Part shown: piece after piece, positions 21,075 through 31,103 of the stretch
Position numbering within the stretch: position 1 is the first letter of the stretch
How the letters are laid out: each line of letters opens with the position of its first letter
Assembly: GCA_963714055.1 (NCBI GenBank)
Contig: OY970227.1
Coordinates: forward strand, 124,001 to 188,000
Direction of reading: 5' to 3'
Length of the DNA: 64,000 nucleotides
DNA from: JACDBE01 sp963714055
GTDB lineage: Bacteria; Actinomycetota; Acidimicrobiia; Spongiisociales; UBA5794
The notes under the pieces: generated by a model
The model's input: the letters and a program-made list of their open reading frames with translations, nothing else
Database searches by the model: none
Told to the model about the DNA's origin: nothing
Translations under genes and position numbers: made by a program

Positions 21075-21112
21075 AGACCTTTAAGCCCGGTCCCGTGAGG
21101 CCGGAAAGGAAA
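21075..21112 (+). promoter_or_regulatory. PyrR-binding RNA element in the pyr operon leader
   Basis: The segment contains ACCTTTAAG, then CCGGTCCCGTGAGGCCGG, then AAAGG. This fits the known PyrR recognition hairpin (a stem with an asymmetric internal loop and a conserved UCC-GUGAGG terminal portion). It overlaps the purine-rich ribosome binding site of pyrR (AAAGGAAAGGAGG). UMP-dependent PyrR binding would therefore block translation, as proposed for mycobacteria, rather than acting through an attenuator. Confidence 0.75.
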
Positions 21113-21122
21113 GGAGGGCCCC

Positions 21123-21752
21123 TTGTCGCCCGATCGGCCCGCGCCAGCCGGTTCGTCCGTACCGGAAACCACGTCGCTCCCGGCACCTGCCCACGTCCTC
21201 GGCCCCGAGGACATCTCCCGAGCGCTCCGCCGCATCGCCCACGAGATCGTCGAGCGCAACCGCGGCCTCGATCGGCTCATCCTCCTCGGCATCCACACCA
21301 GGGGAGTCCCCCTGGCCGCCCGCCTGGCCAAGTCCCTCACCGAGGTCGAGGGCACTCCGGTTCCCCACGGTGCCCTCGACATCGGCATGTACCGCGACGA
21401 CCTCGACTCCAGGCCGACCACGCCGCTGGGACGCACCGAGATCCCCGAGCCGATCGACGGGCAGACCGTGGTACTGGTCGACGACGTGCTCTACACCGGG
21501 CGAACCATCCGGGCGGCGCTCGACGCCCTCACCGACCTGGGCCGGCCGGGCACGGTGCAGCTCGCCGTCCTCGTGGACCGCGGGCACCGCGAGTTGCCCA
21601 TCCGCGCCGACTACGTCGGCAAGAACCTGCCGACAGCCCCCGGGGAACGCGTGTCGGTGCGGCTCGACGAGGTCGACGCCGGCGACGCGGTCGTCATCGA
21701 GCCGGCAGTGATCGAACGGGTGACAGGCGATGGCGGGGAGGTGGGGGAGTGA
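21123..21752 (+). CDS. pyrR: bifunctional pyr operon regulator / uracil phosphoribosyltransferase
   Basis: 209 residues from a TTG preceded by AAAGGAGG. Family features are LILLGIHTRGVPLAARLA, GALDIGMYRDDL and the PRPP-binding loop VVLVDDVLYTGRTIRAAL. The C-terminus carries VGKNLPTAPGERVSVRL. PyrR binds the leader RNA when UMP is high and represses the operon. The N-terminal 25 residues (PAPAGSSVPET...) are a variable extension. Confidence 0.94.
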   Translation: MSPDRPAPAGSSVPETTSLPAPAHVLGPEDISRALRRIAHEIVERNRGLDRLILLGIHTRGVPLAARLAKSLTEVEGTPVPHGALDIGMYRDDLDSRPTTPLGRTEIPEPIDGQTVVLVDDVLYTGRTIRAALDALTDLGRPGTVQLAVLVDRGHRELPIRADYVGKNLPTAPGERVSVRLDEVDAGDAVVIEPAVIERVTGDGGEVGE

Positions 21753-22666
21753 GGCACCTGCTCACCACCGAGGGCATGGAACGATCCGAGATCGAGGGCT
21801 ACCTCGACGACGCCGACATCTTCGCAGAGGTCCTGCGCCGACCCATCCCGAAGGTGCCGGCACTGCGCGGCAAGACGGTCGCCACACTGTTCTTCGAGGC
21901 GTCGACACGCACCCGGATGTCCTTCGAGAAGGCGGCCAAGGCGCTGTCGGCCGACACCATGTCGTTCTCCCCGGGCACCTCCTCGCTCAAGAAGGGCGAG
22001 AGCCTGAAGGACACGGTGCTCACCATCGAGGCGATGGGGCTCGACCTGATGGTGGTGCGCCACGAGGCGACCGGGGCGCCATGGCGGGTGGCCGACTGGT
22101 CGGCGGTGCCGGTGGTCAACGGCGGCGACGGCTGCCACCAACACCCGACCCAGGCGCTGCTCGACTGCCTGACGCTCCGGCAACGGTTCGGCAAGCTCGA
22201 CGGCATCAAGGTCGCCATCGTCGGCGACATCCGCCACAGCAGGGTGGCCCGCTCCGACATCCACGCCATGACCGCTCTCGGCGCCGAGGTCACCCTCGTC
22301 GCACCACCGACGTTGCTTCCCCTCGACACCGGTGGCTGGCCGGTGGAGGTCACCACCGACCTCGACGAAGCCCTCGAAGGCCTCGACGCGGTGTACCTCC
22401 TCCGGGTCCAGGCGGAGCGGGGCGGCGCCTCGGTATTTCCGTCGTTCCCGGAGTACCGGCGCCGATTCGGGATGACGAGGGAGCGGCTGGCGAGACTGCC
22501 CAAGGACGCCGTCGTCCTCCATCCCGGGCCGATGATCCGTGGCATCGAGATCGACGCCGAAGTGGCGGACGACCCGCGGGCACTCGTCCTCGACCAGGTG
22601 ACCAACGGCGTTGCAGTGCGGATGGCGGTGCTCTTCCAGCTCCTCGGTGGCGAACATGCCGGCTGA
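21749..22666 (+). CDS. pyrB: aspartate carbamoyltransferase catalytic subunit
   Basis: 305 residues. Carbamoyl-phosphate site FFEASTRTRMSFE, then GCHQHPTQALLDCLTL, GDIRHSRVARSD and VLHPGPMIRGIEI near the C-terminus. GTG start overlaps the pyrR stop. No regulatory chain gene (pyrI) is present; the following gene is pyrC, so it may associate with dihydroorotase as in other non-enteric bacteria. Confidence 0.96.
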   Translation: MRHLLTTEGMERSEIEGYLDDADIFAEVLRRPIPKVPALRGKTVATLFFEASTRTRMSFEKAAKALSADTMSFSPGTSSLKKGESLKDTVLTIEAMGLDLMVVRHEATGAPWRVADWSAVPVVNGGDGCHQHPTQALLDCLTLRQRFGKLDGIKVAIVGDIRHSRVARSDIHAMTALGAEVTLVAPPTLLPLDTGGWPVEVTTDLDEALEGLDAVYLLRVQAERGGASVFPSFPEYRRRFGMTRERLARLPKDAVVLHPGPMIRGIEIDAEVADDPRALVLDQVTNGVAVRMAVLFQLLGGEHAG

Positions 22667-23942
22667 GCGACCACTCCTGATCATCGGCGGCACGGTCCTC
22701 ACCGCGACGGGACCGGAGGCTGTCGACATCCTCGTCGAGGCCGGCGTGGTGTCCCGGATCGGCGCCGGGCTGGAGTCGGAGGACGCCGAGGTCGTCGACG
22801 CCTCGGGCTGCTGGGTCGGCCCCGGCCTGGTCGACCTCCACGCCCACCTCCGTGAGCCGGGCGAGGAGCACAAGGAGGACATCGCCTCCGGCTCGGCGGC
22901 CGCCGCCGCCGGTGGGTTCACCGCGGTGGTGGCCATGCCCAACACCGACCCACCGGTCGATGCCGGGCACCTCGCCCGCTACGTGGCCGACCGGGGACGC
23001 CAGGTCGGTTTGGTCGACGTGGTCGCCGCCGGCACGGTCAGCGCCGGCCGAGCCGGATCGCGACTGGCCCACCTCGACGACCTGTGGGAGGCCGGGGTGC
23101 GGCTGTTCACCGACGACGGCGACACGGTCGCCGACGCCGGCCTGCTCCGGCGGGCGATGGAGTACGTGGCCGAGATGGGAGGGGTGGTCGCCCAGCACGC
23201 CGTCGACCCCGGGCTGAGCCGGGGCGGGCACATGCACGAGGGGCCGCTGTCCTCCCGCCTCGGGATGCAGGGGATCCCGGCGCTGGCCGAGTCGGTTGTG
23301 GTCGCCCGCGACCTGGCGCTGGTCAGGCTCACCGGGTGTCGCTACCACGTGCAACACGTCTCCACCGGAGAGTCGCTGGCCATGGTCGAGGCGGCCAAGG
23401 CGGAGGGGCTGCCGGTGACCGCCGAGGTGACTCCCCACCATCTCGCCTTCGACGTCTCGGCGGTGGAGACGATGAACCCGGTGTACAGGATGATGCCGCC
23501 GTTGCGTTCCACCGCCGACGTGGATGCGCTCCGTTCGGGTCTGCGCCGCGGGGTGATCGATGCCGTGGCCACGGACCATGCCCCGCACGCCGCCCACGAG
23601 AAGGAGGTCCCGTTCGAGGAGGCCCCCAACGGGGTCACCGGGCTGGAGTGGGCCGCCGCAGCCGTCATCACCGAGGTCGGCCTCGACCAGGCCGGGCTCT
23701 TCGCCGCGCTGTCGACGCGGCCCGCCGGCATCGCCGGGCTGGCCGATCACGGCCGGCCGGTGGAAAAGGGCAATCCGGCAAACCTCACCGTCATCGACCC
23801 GCAAGCGCGATGGGTCGCAGTCTCCACCCGGTCCCGCAGCGCCAACTCGCCCTGGCTGGGAAGGCCGCTGACCGGACGGGTCGTGCTCACCGTCCGGGCC
23901 GGGGTGACCACCTTCGCCGCCGAGGCGCTGCCGGCACCGTGA
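22656..23942 (+). CDS. pyrC: dihydroorotase
   Basis: 428 residues, class I dihydroorotase length. Metal-binding DLHAHLREPG, GFTAVVAMPNTDPP, HAVDP (second metal His), TAEVTPHHLAF and VATDHAPH are all in place. The expected carboxylated lysine of class I enzymes is not obvious, as in other PyrC that have a bound carboxylate alternative. The ATG overlaps pyrB by 11 bp. Confidence 0.94.
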   Translation: MPAERPLLIIGGTVLTATGPEAVDILVEAGVVSRIGAGLESEDAEVVDASGCWVGPGLVDLHAHLREPGEEHKEDIASGSAAAAAGGFTAVVAMPNTDPPVDAGHLARYVADRGRQVGLVDVVAAGTVSAGRAGSRLAHLDDLWEAGVRLFTDDGDTVADAGLLRRAMEYVAEMGGVVAQHAVDPGLSRGGHMHEGPLSSRLGMQGIPALAESVVVARDLALVRLTGCRYHVQHVSTGESLAMVEAAKAEGLPVTAEVTPHHLAFDVSAVETMNPVYRMMPPLRSTADVDALRSGLRRGVIDAVATDHAPHAAHEKEVPFEEAPNGVTGLEWAAAAVITEVGLDQAGLFAALSTRPAGIAGLADHGRPVEKGNPANLTVIDPQARWVAVSTRSRSANSPWLGRPLTGRVVLTVRAGVTTFAAEALPAP

Positions 23943-23953
23943 GGCGAGGAGCC

Positions 23954-25105
23954 ATGGATACCTCCCTGCTGGTCCTGGCCGACGGCACCGAGTTCGAAGG
24001 TTTGGCGGTGGGGGCTCCCGGGGTGGCAGTGGGCGAGGCGGTCTTCAACACCGCCATGACCGGCTACCAGGAGGTGATCACCGATCCCTCGTACACCGGG
24101 CAGGTGGTGGTGATGACCGCGCCCCATATCGGGAACTACGGCGTCACCGACGCCGACGACCAGTCCGCCGCCGGCGGCTGTGCGGCCCTGGTGGTGCGGG
24201 CGGTGACCCGGCGTCACTCGAGCTGGCGGGCACAACGGTCGCTGGCAGATCACCTCGCCGACCGCGGGATCGTGGCCGTCAGCGAGGTGGACACCCGCAT
24301 GCTCACCCGCCGCCTCCGCGCCACAGGGGCGATGGCTGCGGCGGTCGGGCCGCTCCGGCGGGTCGACGAGCTGCGTCACCTCGCCGCCACCCACGGGACG
24401 ATGGAGGGGCGGCAGCTGGGCATCGACGTGTCCACGGACCACGCCTTCCGTGTCGGCACCGGCGGCGCCGGCCACATCGTCGCCTACGACCTCGGGATCA
24501 AGCGGGACATCCTCTTCCAGCTCACCGCACGGGGGCTCGACGTCGAGGTGGTCCCGGCGACCACACCGGCCGCCGACGTCCTCGCCAGGCGCCCCAACGG
24601 GGTGTTCCTCTCCAACGGGCCCGGCGACCCCGCGCCCCTGGGGCCGGTGGTGGACGCGGTGTCCGGCCTGCTCGGCGAGGTCCCGATCTTCGGGATCTGC
24701 CTGGGGCACCAGGTGCTCGGCCTGGCGCTCGGCGCCCGCACCGGAAAGCTCCCGTTCGGCCACCACGGGGCCAACCATCCGGTGCGTCGCCTCGCCGACG
24801 GCCACGTCGAGATCACCTCGCAGAACCATGGCTTCACCGTCGACCTGTGGAGCCTCACCGGCGACCCCCCGCCGGCGCTCGCACCCGGGTCGCTCCCCGG
24901 GCCCGATCTCCTTCCGGGCGTTGTCGAGTCGGCCTTCGGCCGGGTACGCGCCACCCACCAGAACCTCAACGACGGCACGCTGGAAGGGCTGGAGTGCCTC
25001 GACGTGCCGGCCTTCTCGGTGCAGTACCACCCGGAGGCCGCACCGGGGCCCACCGAGGCCTCCGCCCTCTTCGACCGGTTCGCCGGCTCGATCGGAGCCG
25101 GCTGA
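23954..25105 (+). CDS. carA: carbamoyl-phosphate synthase small (glutaminase) subunit
   Basis: 383 residues. The N-terminal CPSase domain begins with FNTAMTGYQEVITDPSY and PHIGNYGV. The class I amidotransferase domain has the nucleophile in IFGICLGHQVLGLALG and the His-Glu pair in SVQYHPEAAPGP. It supplies ammonia from glutamine to CarB. GAGGAG precedes the ATG. Confidence 0.96.
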   Translation: MDTSLLVLADGTEFEGLAVGAPGVAVGEAVFNTAMTGYQEVITDPSYTGQVVVMTAPHIGNYGVTDADDQSAAGGCAALVVRAVTRRHSSWRAQRSLADHLADRGIVAVSEVDTRMLTRRLRATGAMAAAVGPLRRVDELRHLAATHGTMEGRQLGIDVSTDHAFRVGTGGAGHIVAYDLGIKRDILFQLTARGLDVEVVPATTPAADVLARRPNGVFLSNGPGDPAPLGPVVDAVSGLLGEVPIFGICLGHQVLGLALGARTGKLPFGHHGANHPVRRLADGHVEITSQNHGFTVDLWSLTGDPPPALAPGSLPGPDLLPGVVESAFGRVRATHQNLNDGTLEGLECLDVPAFSVQYHPEAAPGPTEASALFDRFAGSIGAG

Positions 25106-28100
25106 TGCCCGCCCGTCGCGACTTGAGGTCGATCCTGGTCGTCGGATCGGGCCCGATCATCATCGGCCAGGCCTGCGAATTCGACTACTCCGGCACCCAG
25201 GCGGTCCGGGCGCTGCGCGGAGAGGGGTACCGGGTGGTGCTGGTGAACTCCAACCCGGCGACGATCATGACCGACCCGGACCTGGCGGACGCAACCTACG
25301 TCGAGCCGATCACCGCCGAGATCGTCGCCGCCATCATCGCCGAGGAGCAGCCCGACGCCCTCCTTCCGACGCTCGGCGGCCAGACCGCGTTGAACGTGAC
25401 CACCGAGCTGGCCGGGCTGGGGGTGCTCGACCGGCACCGGGTGGAGCTGATCGGCGCCGGGCTCGACGCCATCGCCGCCGCCGAGGACCGGGGCCGGTTC
25501 AAGGCATTGATGGATGGGGCCGGGATCGCCACCGCCCGGGCCCGGTCGGTGACCTCCGTCGAGGACGCGCTCACCGCCGCCGAGGCGCTGGGCTATCCGG
25601 TGATGGTCCGCCCCAACTACATCCTCGGGGGCGGGGGAACCGGTCTCGCCTCGAGTCCCGCCGAGTTGCGCCGCGTCGCCGGCGTAGGTCTCGACGCCTC
25701 CCCGGTGAGTGAGGTGCTGGTCGAGGAGTCGATCGCCGGCTGGAAGGAGTTCGAGCTCGAGGTGATGCGGGACTCGGCGGGCAACGCGGTGGTGGTGTGC
25801 TCGATCGAGAACCTCGATCCCATGGGCGTCCACACCGGCGACTCGATCACGGTGGCGCCGGTGATGACCCTGTCCGACCGCGAGTACCAGGAGATGCGGC
25901 GCGAGGCGATCGCCTGTCTCGGGCTGGTCGGGGTGGCCACCGGCGGCTCCAACGTCCAGTTCGCCGTCGACCCGTCGACGGGCCGGCGGGTGGTGGTGGA
26001 GATGAACCCACGGGTGTCCCGTTCCTCGGCGTTGGCGTCGAAGGCCACCGGGTTCCCCATCGCCAAGATCGCCGCCCTGCTCGCCGTCGGGTACTCGCTG
26101 GACGAGATCCGCAACGACATCACCGGAGCGACCCCGGCCTCGTTCGAGCCGGCCCTCGACTACGTGGTGGTGAAGGCGCCCCGTTTCGACTTCGACAAGT
26201 TCCCGGCGATCGAGCCTCGGCTGGGCACGTCGATGCAGAGCGTCGGTGAGGCCATGGCGATCGGGCGCACCTTCCCCGAGGCCTTGCAGAAGGCGCTGCG
26301 CAGCCTGGAGACCGGGCGGGCCGGGCTCGGCGCCGACCCCGACGAAGCCCCGGCGATGGCGATGGCGCACGCGCGCACTCCTCGACGCCGTCGCCACCCC
26401 CGGCCCCGACCGGGTCTTCCACGTCGCCGAGGCACTGCGCCGCGGGGTCACCGTCGACGAGGTGGCGAGGCTCAGCGGGTACGACCCCTGGTTCGTCGAG
26501 GAGATGGCCGCGGTCACCGCCATGCGCCGGCGACTCGCCGGCGGGCTTCCCGACCCGGCGACGATCCGGGCGGCCAAGCGGCTCGGGTTCTCCGACCGCC
26601 AGATCGGCCACCTGGCCGGCGTCGACGAAGCTGCGGTCGGCGCCCGACGGGCCGCCGCCGGCATCGACGTCACCTACAAGACGGTCGACACCTGTGCTGC
26701 CGAGTTCGCCGCCGCCACGCCGTACTTCTACGGCACCTGGGAGACCGAGGACGAGGCGCCGCCGCCGGGAGCCGCCACCGTCGTCGTGGTCGGGTCGGGG
26801 CCGAACCGAATCGGGCAGGGGATCGAGTTCGACTACTGCTGTGTCCACGCCTCGTTCGCCCTGGCCGAGATGGGCTTCGAGCCGGTGATGGTGAACTGCA
26901 ACCCGGAGACCGTCTCCACCGACTACGACACCTCGGCGCGGCTCTACTTCGAGCCGCTCACGGCTGAGGACGTCGTCGCCGTCCTCGATCGGGAGCGCCC
27001 GGTTGCGGTGATCGTCCAACTCGGGGGGCAGACCCCGTTGGGTCTCGCCGGGGCGATCGCCGGCGCCGGGCACGCCATCGCCGGCACCTCCCCGGACGCC
27101 ATCGCCCTCGCCGAGGACCGGGAGCGGTTCGCCGCCCTGTGCGGTGACCTCGACATCCCGCAGCCGGCATGGGGCATCGCCCGCTCCATCGACGAGGCGG
27201 CGGATGTGGCCGGCGCAGTCGGATACCCGGCGCTGGTCCGTCCTTCGTTCGTGCTCGGGGGCCGGGCGATGAGGATCGTCGCCGACGGGGAAGAGCTGCG
27301 CCACCACCTCGCCCGGGTGTCGGGCGGCACCGGGGCCGGGATCGACTTCACGTCGGCGCCGCTGCTGGTCGACCGGTTCCTGGAGGCAGCGGTCGAGGTC
27401 GACGTGGACGCGGTGTGCGACGGTTCCGAGGTGTACGTAGGTGGAGTGATGGAGCATGTCGAGGAGGCCGGTGTCCACTCGGGTGACTCCGCCTGCGTCG
27501 TGCCTCCCCAGACGCTCACCCCCGACGAGGTGGAGCGGATCATCGACCTGACCGGCCGGCTGGCGTTCGGGCTCGGGGTCCGAGGACTGCTCAACATCCA
27601 ATTCGCCGTCCGCGACGGGGAAGTGTGGGTGCTCGAGGCCAACCCCCGTGGGTCGCGCACCGTCCCGTTCATCTCCAAGGCAACCGGCGTGCCGCTGGCC
27701 AAGGTGGCGACCCGGGTGATGATGGGGGCGGCCCTTTCCGACCTGCGCGCCGCCGGGATCCTGCCGTCGCCGCGGTCCGCTCACCTCGGGGTCGCCATCA
27801 AGGAGGCGGTGCTGCCCTGGAAGCGGTTCCCCGCCGAGGACAGGGTGCTCGGCCCGGAGATGCGGGCCACCGGCGAGGTGATGGGTTGGGCGCCGACCAT
27901 CGGTGGGGCCTACGCCAAGGCACTGCGGGGCGCCGGGCACGTCATCCCGACGTCCGGGACGGTGTTCCTGTCGCTCGACGATCGCGACAAGCCGGCGGCG
28001 GCATCGCTGGCAAGGGACCTCGCCGGGCTTGGGTTCCGGGTGCTCGCCACCCACGGCACCGCCGGCCACCTGGCGAGCCAGGGCGTCGCCGTCACCCATG

Positions 28101-28369
28101 TCGACAAGGTGGGCGAAGGTCCATACGACCCGGTGCGGCTCATCGAGTTGGGGGAGATCGACCTGGTGATCAACACCCCGGGCGGGTCGCGCTCCCGCGG
28201 GGACGCCGCGCTCATCAGGGCCGCCGCCACCCGCCACGACGTGCCCTGTGTCACCACCGTCCGGGGCGGGCGACTGCTGGTGGAGAGCCTGCGCTGCGGT
28301 GACGAAGCGGTCCAGGTCGTCAGCCTGCAGCAACACCACCGGTCTGCCGCCGAGGTCGCCACCGGGTGA
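25105..28369 (+). CDS. carB: carbamoyl-phosphate synthase large subunit, one frame break
   Basis: Repaired length is 1,087 residues. Two homologous ATP-grasp halves are visible: the first with VGSGPIIIGQACEFDYSGTQ, NYILGGGGTG and EMNPRVSRSSALASKATG; the second with VGSGPNRIGQGIEFDYCCVH, RPSFVLGGRAM and LEANPRGSRTVPFISKATG. A C-terminal MGS-like allosteric domain follows (VLATHGTAGHLASQG). The frame shifts near 26367-26376 in an alternating GCGC context between the halves; one base must be removed. The ATG overlaps the carA stop (TGATG). Confidence 0.95.
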
Positions 28370-29313
28370 GCGCCGTGGACGTCGACCTGGCCGTCGCCCT
28401 GGGGGGCCACCGGTTGCGTTCGCCCCTCATCGCCGCCTCCGGGACGGTGGGGTCGGTGGTCGACTTCGCCGCCACCGCCCCGTTCGACGTCTACGGGGCA
28501 GCGGTGGCCAAATCGGTCAGCATCGAGCCATGGCCTGGCCGTCCGGCGCCACGGATGGCGCCGGCGGGGCAGGGGATGCTGAACGGGATCGGTATCCAGA
28601 ACGCCGGGATCGACGCCTGGATCGCCGATGTCGGCCCTCGGATCGGCTCGGCAGGCGTGGAGGTGTGGGGGTCTGCGGTTGGTCACCGGCCCGACGAGTT
28701 CGGGGAGGTGGCCGCCCGGCTCGAGGCGGCCGGGGTCGCCGCGGTCGAGGTCAATCTGTCCTGTCCGAACCTGGACGCGCCGGACGGGGCGCGGCAGATG
28801 CCCTTCGCCCTCGACCCGGTCGCCGCCTCCGCCGTGGTGGCCGCGGTGAGAGAGCGGGTGACCGGTCCGATCGGAGCCAAGCTGTCGCCCAACGCCCCGG
28901 ATATCGTGGCGGTCGCCGCCGCGGTGGCGGGAGCGGGGGCGGACTGGGTGGTCCTGACCAACACGGTGTGGGGAGCCGGGATCGACATCGAGCAACGACG
29001 ACCGGTCCTCTCCGGAGGCGTCGGAGGACTGTCGGGGGCCCCGCTCAAACCCATCGCACTGCGCGGCGTGCTCGAGGTGCGACTCGGCCTGCCGGATCTC
29101 CCCATCGTCGGCGGCGGTGGGGTACGAACCGGGGAGGACGTGGTCGAGTACCTGATGGCGGGTGCGTCGGCTGTTGCCATCGGCACCGCCCACTTCGCCT
29201 CGCCCCGGGTCGGGGAACGGGTGCGGCGGCAGCTGGCCTCGTGGTGCCGGAAGCACGGGGTGGCCCGGGTCGCCGACCTCACCGGTGCCGCAGTGGGCGG
29301 GGCGACGGGGTGA
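28366..29313 (+). CDS. pyrD: dihydroorotate dehydrogenase, class 1B-like
   Basis: 315 residues. The catalytic base is a cysteine in VNLSCPNLDAPDG, which marks class 1 (class 2 uses serine). GAKLSPN, VLTNTVWGAGIDIE, GGLSGAPLKPIAL and the FMN phosphate site AGASAVAIGTAHF fit the NAD-linked 1B subgroup. Class 1B enzymes normally work with the iron-sulfur flavoprotein PyrK. No pyrK lies in this operon, so the electron acceptor is uncertain. There is no membrane-anchoring N-terminus of class 2. The GTG overlaps carB (GTGA). Confidence 0.92.
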   Translation: MSAVDVDLAVALGGHRLRSPLIAASGTVGSVVDFAATAPFDVYGAAVAKSVSIEPWPGRPAPRMAPAGQGMLNGIGIQNAGIDAWIADVGPRIGSAGVEVWGSAVGHRPDEFGEVAARLEAAGVAAVEVNLSCPNLDAPDGARQMPFALDPVAASAVVAAVRERVTGPIGAKLSPNAPDIVAVAAAVAGAGADWVVLTNTVWGAGIDIEQRRPVLSGGVGGLSGAPLKPIALRGVLEVRLGLPDLPIVGGGGVRTGEDVVEYLMAGASAVAIGTAHFASPRVGERVRRQLASWCRKHGVARVADLTGAAVGGATG

Positions 29314-30071
29314 GCCGCACCGACCCGCCCATCCTGGTCGCCCTCGACATGCCGACCGCCGAGCGGGCGGTGCGTCTGGCGAAGGACCTCGCCCCATACG
29401 TCGGGGGGTTCAAGATCGGGTTACGCCTCCTCCATGGGCCGGGCCCGGGGACGGTGGCCGCCCTGGCGGGCCTGGGCAAGCCGGTGTTCGCCGACGCCAA
29501 GCTCCACGACGTCCCTTCCCAGGCGGAAGCCGCCGCAGCCAAGCTCGGCGAGATCGGGGCACGCTGGGTCACCGTGCATGCCACCGGCGGGGTCGAGATG
29601 CTGGAGGCGGCGGTGGCGGGGGCCGCCAGGGGGTCGTCGGGTCGCTGCGGCGTGCTCGGCGTCACCGTGCTCACCAGCCTCGACGGGCCGGCGCTGAAGG
29701 AGATCGGGGTCGACCTGAGCCCCGGCAAGCTCGTCTCCCGGCTGGCACGGCTCGTCGACGCCGCCGGGTGTGAGGGGGTGGTGTGCTCGGCGCAGGAGGT
29801 GCGCGTCGTGCACGACGTCGCCGCCCGCCTGCTCAAGGTGGTTCCCGGCATCAGACCGGAAGGCTCGGTCGCCGGTGACCAGCGGCGCACCGGCACCCCG
29901 GCGGACACCCTGGCCAGGGGCGCCGACTGGCTGGTGATCGGGCGTCCCATCGTGGAGGCAGCCGACCCCGTTGCCGCCGTCGCCGCCATCGTCGCCTCCC
30001 TCGACCCGTCGGGGGTCATCGGTTTGGATGACCGCCGGGGGATCGGATCGATTACCGGAGGGTCGGCGTGA
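29310..30071 (+). CDS. pyrF: orotidine 5'-phosphate decarboxylase
   Basis: 253 residues. LVALDMPTAERAVRLA, the catalytic FADAKLHDVPSQ (D-K-x-x-D), GVTVLTSLDG, VVPGIRPEGS-AGDQRR and WLVIGRPIVEAADP follow the short PyrF type 1 form rather than the longer actinobacterial type 2. It completes UMP synthesis encoded by pyrB, C, D and F here; pyrE is missing from this operon. The final 25 residues (SGVIGLDDRRG...) are an unusual tail. GTG start overlaps pyrD. Confidence 0.93.
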   Translation: MSRTDPPILVALDMPTAERAVRLAKDLAPYVGGFKIGLRLLHGPGPGTVAALAGLGKPVFADAKLHDVPSQAEAAAAKLGEIGARWVTVHATGGVEMLEAAVAGAARGSSGRCGVLGVTVLTSLDGPALKEIGVDLSPGKLVSRLARLVDAAGCEGVVCSAQEVRVVHDVAARLLKVVPGIRPEGSVAGDQRRTGTPADTLARGADWLVIGRPIVEAADPVAAVAAIVASLDPSGVIGLDDRRGIGSITGGSA

Positions 30072-30112
30072 CCGCCCCTAACCTGGGCACAACCGACCCG
30101 ACGGAGGGGAGC

Positions 30113-30421
30113 ATGCTGCCGCAGACCACACCCGAGCAGCGCGAAGCCGCCCTGGAGAAGGCCCGCGCCGCCCGGCGCCATCGGGCCGAGATCAAGGAGC
30201 TGCTCAGCACCGGCAGCCTGACCCTCGGCGAGGTGATCGACCGCGCCGAGGGCGACCCGGTACTCGCCGGGACCAAGGTGACGCCACTCCTGGTCGCCCT
30301 GCCCGGGATGGGCAAGGTGAAGGCGAAGCGTCTGATGGAGGAGATCGGGATCCACGATACCCGGACACTGCGAGGCCTCGGCTCCCGCCAGCGCCAGGCA
30401 CTGCTCGACCACTTCGGCTGA
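30113..30421 (+). CDS. mihF: integration host factor, actinobacterial type (mIHF)
   Basis: 102 residues from an ATG preceded by GGAGGGG; a GTG at 30068 overlapping the pyrF stop would add 15 residues. The sequence EQREAALEKARAARRHRAEIKELL and the helix-two-turn-helix region LPGMGKVKAKRLMEEIGI are diagnostic of mIHF, a nucleoid protein unrelated to proteobacterial IHF. Its position after pyrF is conserved in Actinomycetota. It is one of the best lineage markers in the window. Confidence 0.94.
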   Translation: MLPQTTPEQREAALEKARAARRHRAEIKELLSTGSLTLGEVIDRAEGDPVLAGTKVTPLLVALPGMGKVKAKRLMEEIGIHDTRTLRGLGSRQRQALLDHFG

Positions 30422-30433
30422 TCGGGAGGGCGG

Positions 30434-31045
30434 TTGGCCGACCCCGACGCGAGGCCGCTCATTGTCGCCATCTCGGGCCGGCCCGGCTCCGGCAAGAGCG
30501 TGGTGGCCAAGGAGGCCGCCACCCGGCTCGGGCTGCGCCACGTGTCGGCGGGCGACTTCATGCGCGAGATGGCGACCGAACGCGGCATGTCGATCCTCGA
30601 GCTGTCCCGGGTCGCCGAGGTCGATCCCTCCATCGATGCCGAGATCGATGCCCGCACCGTCCGGCTCGGCGCCACCGGGGAGAGTTTCGTCATCGACTCA
30701 CGGATGGCGTGGCACTTCATCCCCGAGTCGGTGAAGGTGTTCCTCGACGTGAGGACGGACGTCGCCGCCGGGCGTATCTACGCCTCGATGCGGGAGACCG
30801 AGCGGGAGAACGTCGATCGGGCCGCCACGGAGGCCGCTCTCGTCGAGCGGACGACGTCGGAGGCCGATCGCTACCTCCGGTACTACGGCGTCGACTACCT
30901 GGACACCGGGCACTACGACGTCGTGATCGACACCTCCACGATGCCGGTGGAAGCTGTCGTGGACCTCTTGCTGGCGCAGGTTCGGTCCATCCGAGCCCTG
31001 CACGACGGCGGAGAGGGCCAGGAACGAGGCCGGACGGGGCTATGA
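30434..31045 (+). CDS. cytidylate-kinase-like P-loop kinase (archaeal Cmk2 type) in the gmk position
   Basis: 203 residues from a TTG. P-loop ISGRPGSGKSVVAKEAATRLGL, then HVSAGDFMREMA-ERGMSILELS, the D-x-x-ID segment, FVIDSRMAWHFIP, and the lid RETERENVD. The sequence YGVDYLDTGHYDVVIDTS closely follows the archaeal-type cytidylate kinase pattern. It has none of the guanylate kinase motifs expected between mihF and rpoZ in most actinobacteria. It probably phosphorylates a nucleoside monophosphate, CMP or dCMP by family. Whether it also covers GMP is unknown. Confidence 0.8.
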   Translation: MADPDARPLIVAISGRPGSGKSVVAKEAATRLGLRHVSAGDFMREMATERGMSILELSRVAEVDPSIDAEIDARTVRLGATGESFVIDSRMAWHFIPESVKVFLDVRTDVAAGRIYASMRETERENVDRAATEAALVERTTSEADRYLRYYGVDYLDTGHYDVVIDTSTMPVEAVVDLLLAQVRSIRALHDGGEGQERGRTGL

Positions 31046-31103
31046 TGGGTGCCTCCCCGCAGCCGCGGGCGAGACACCCGTATCCACCAGGAGATCGCCG
31101 ACG

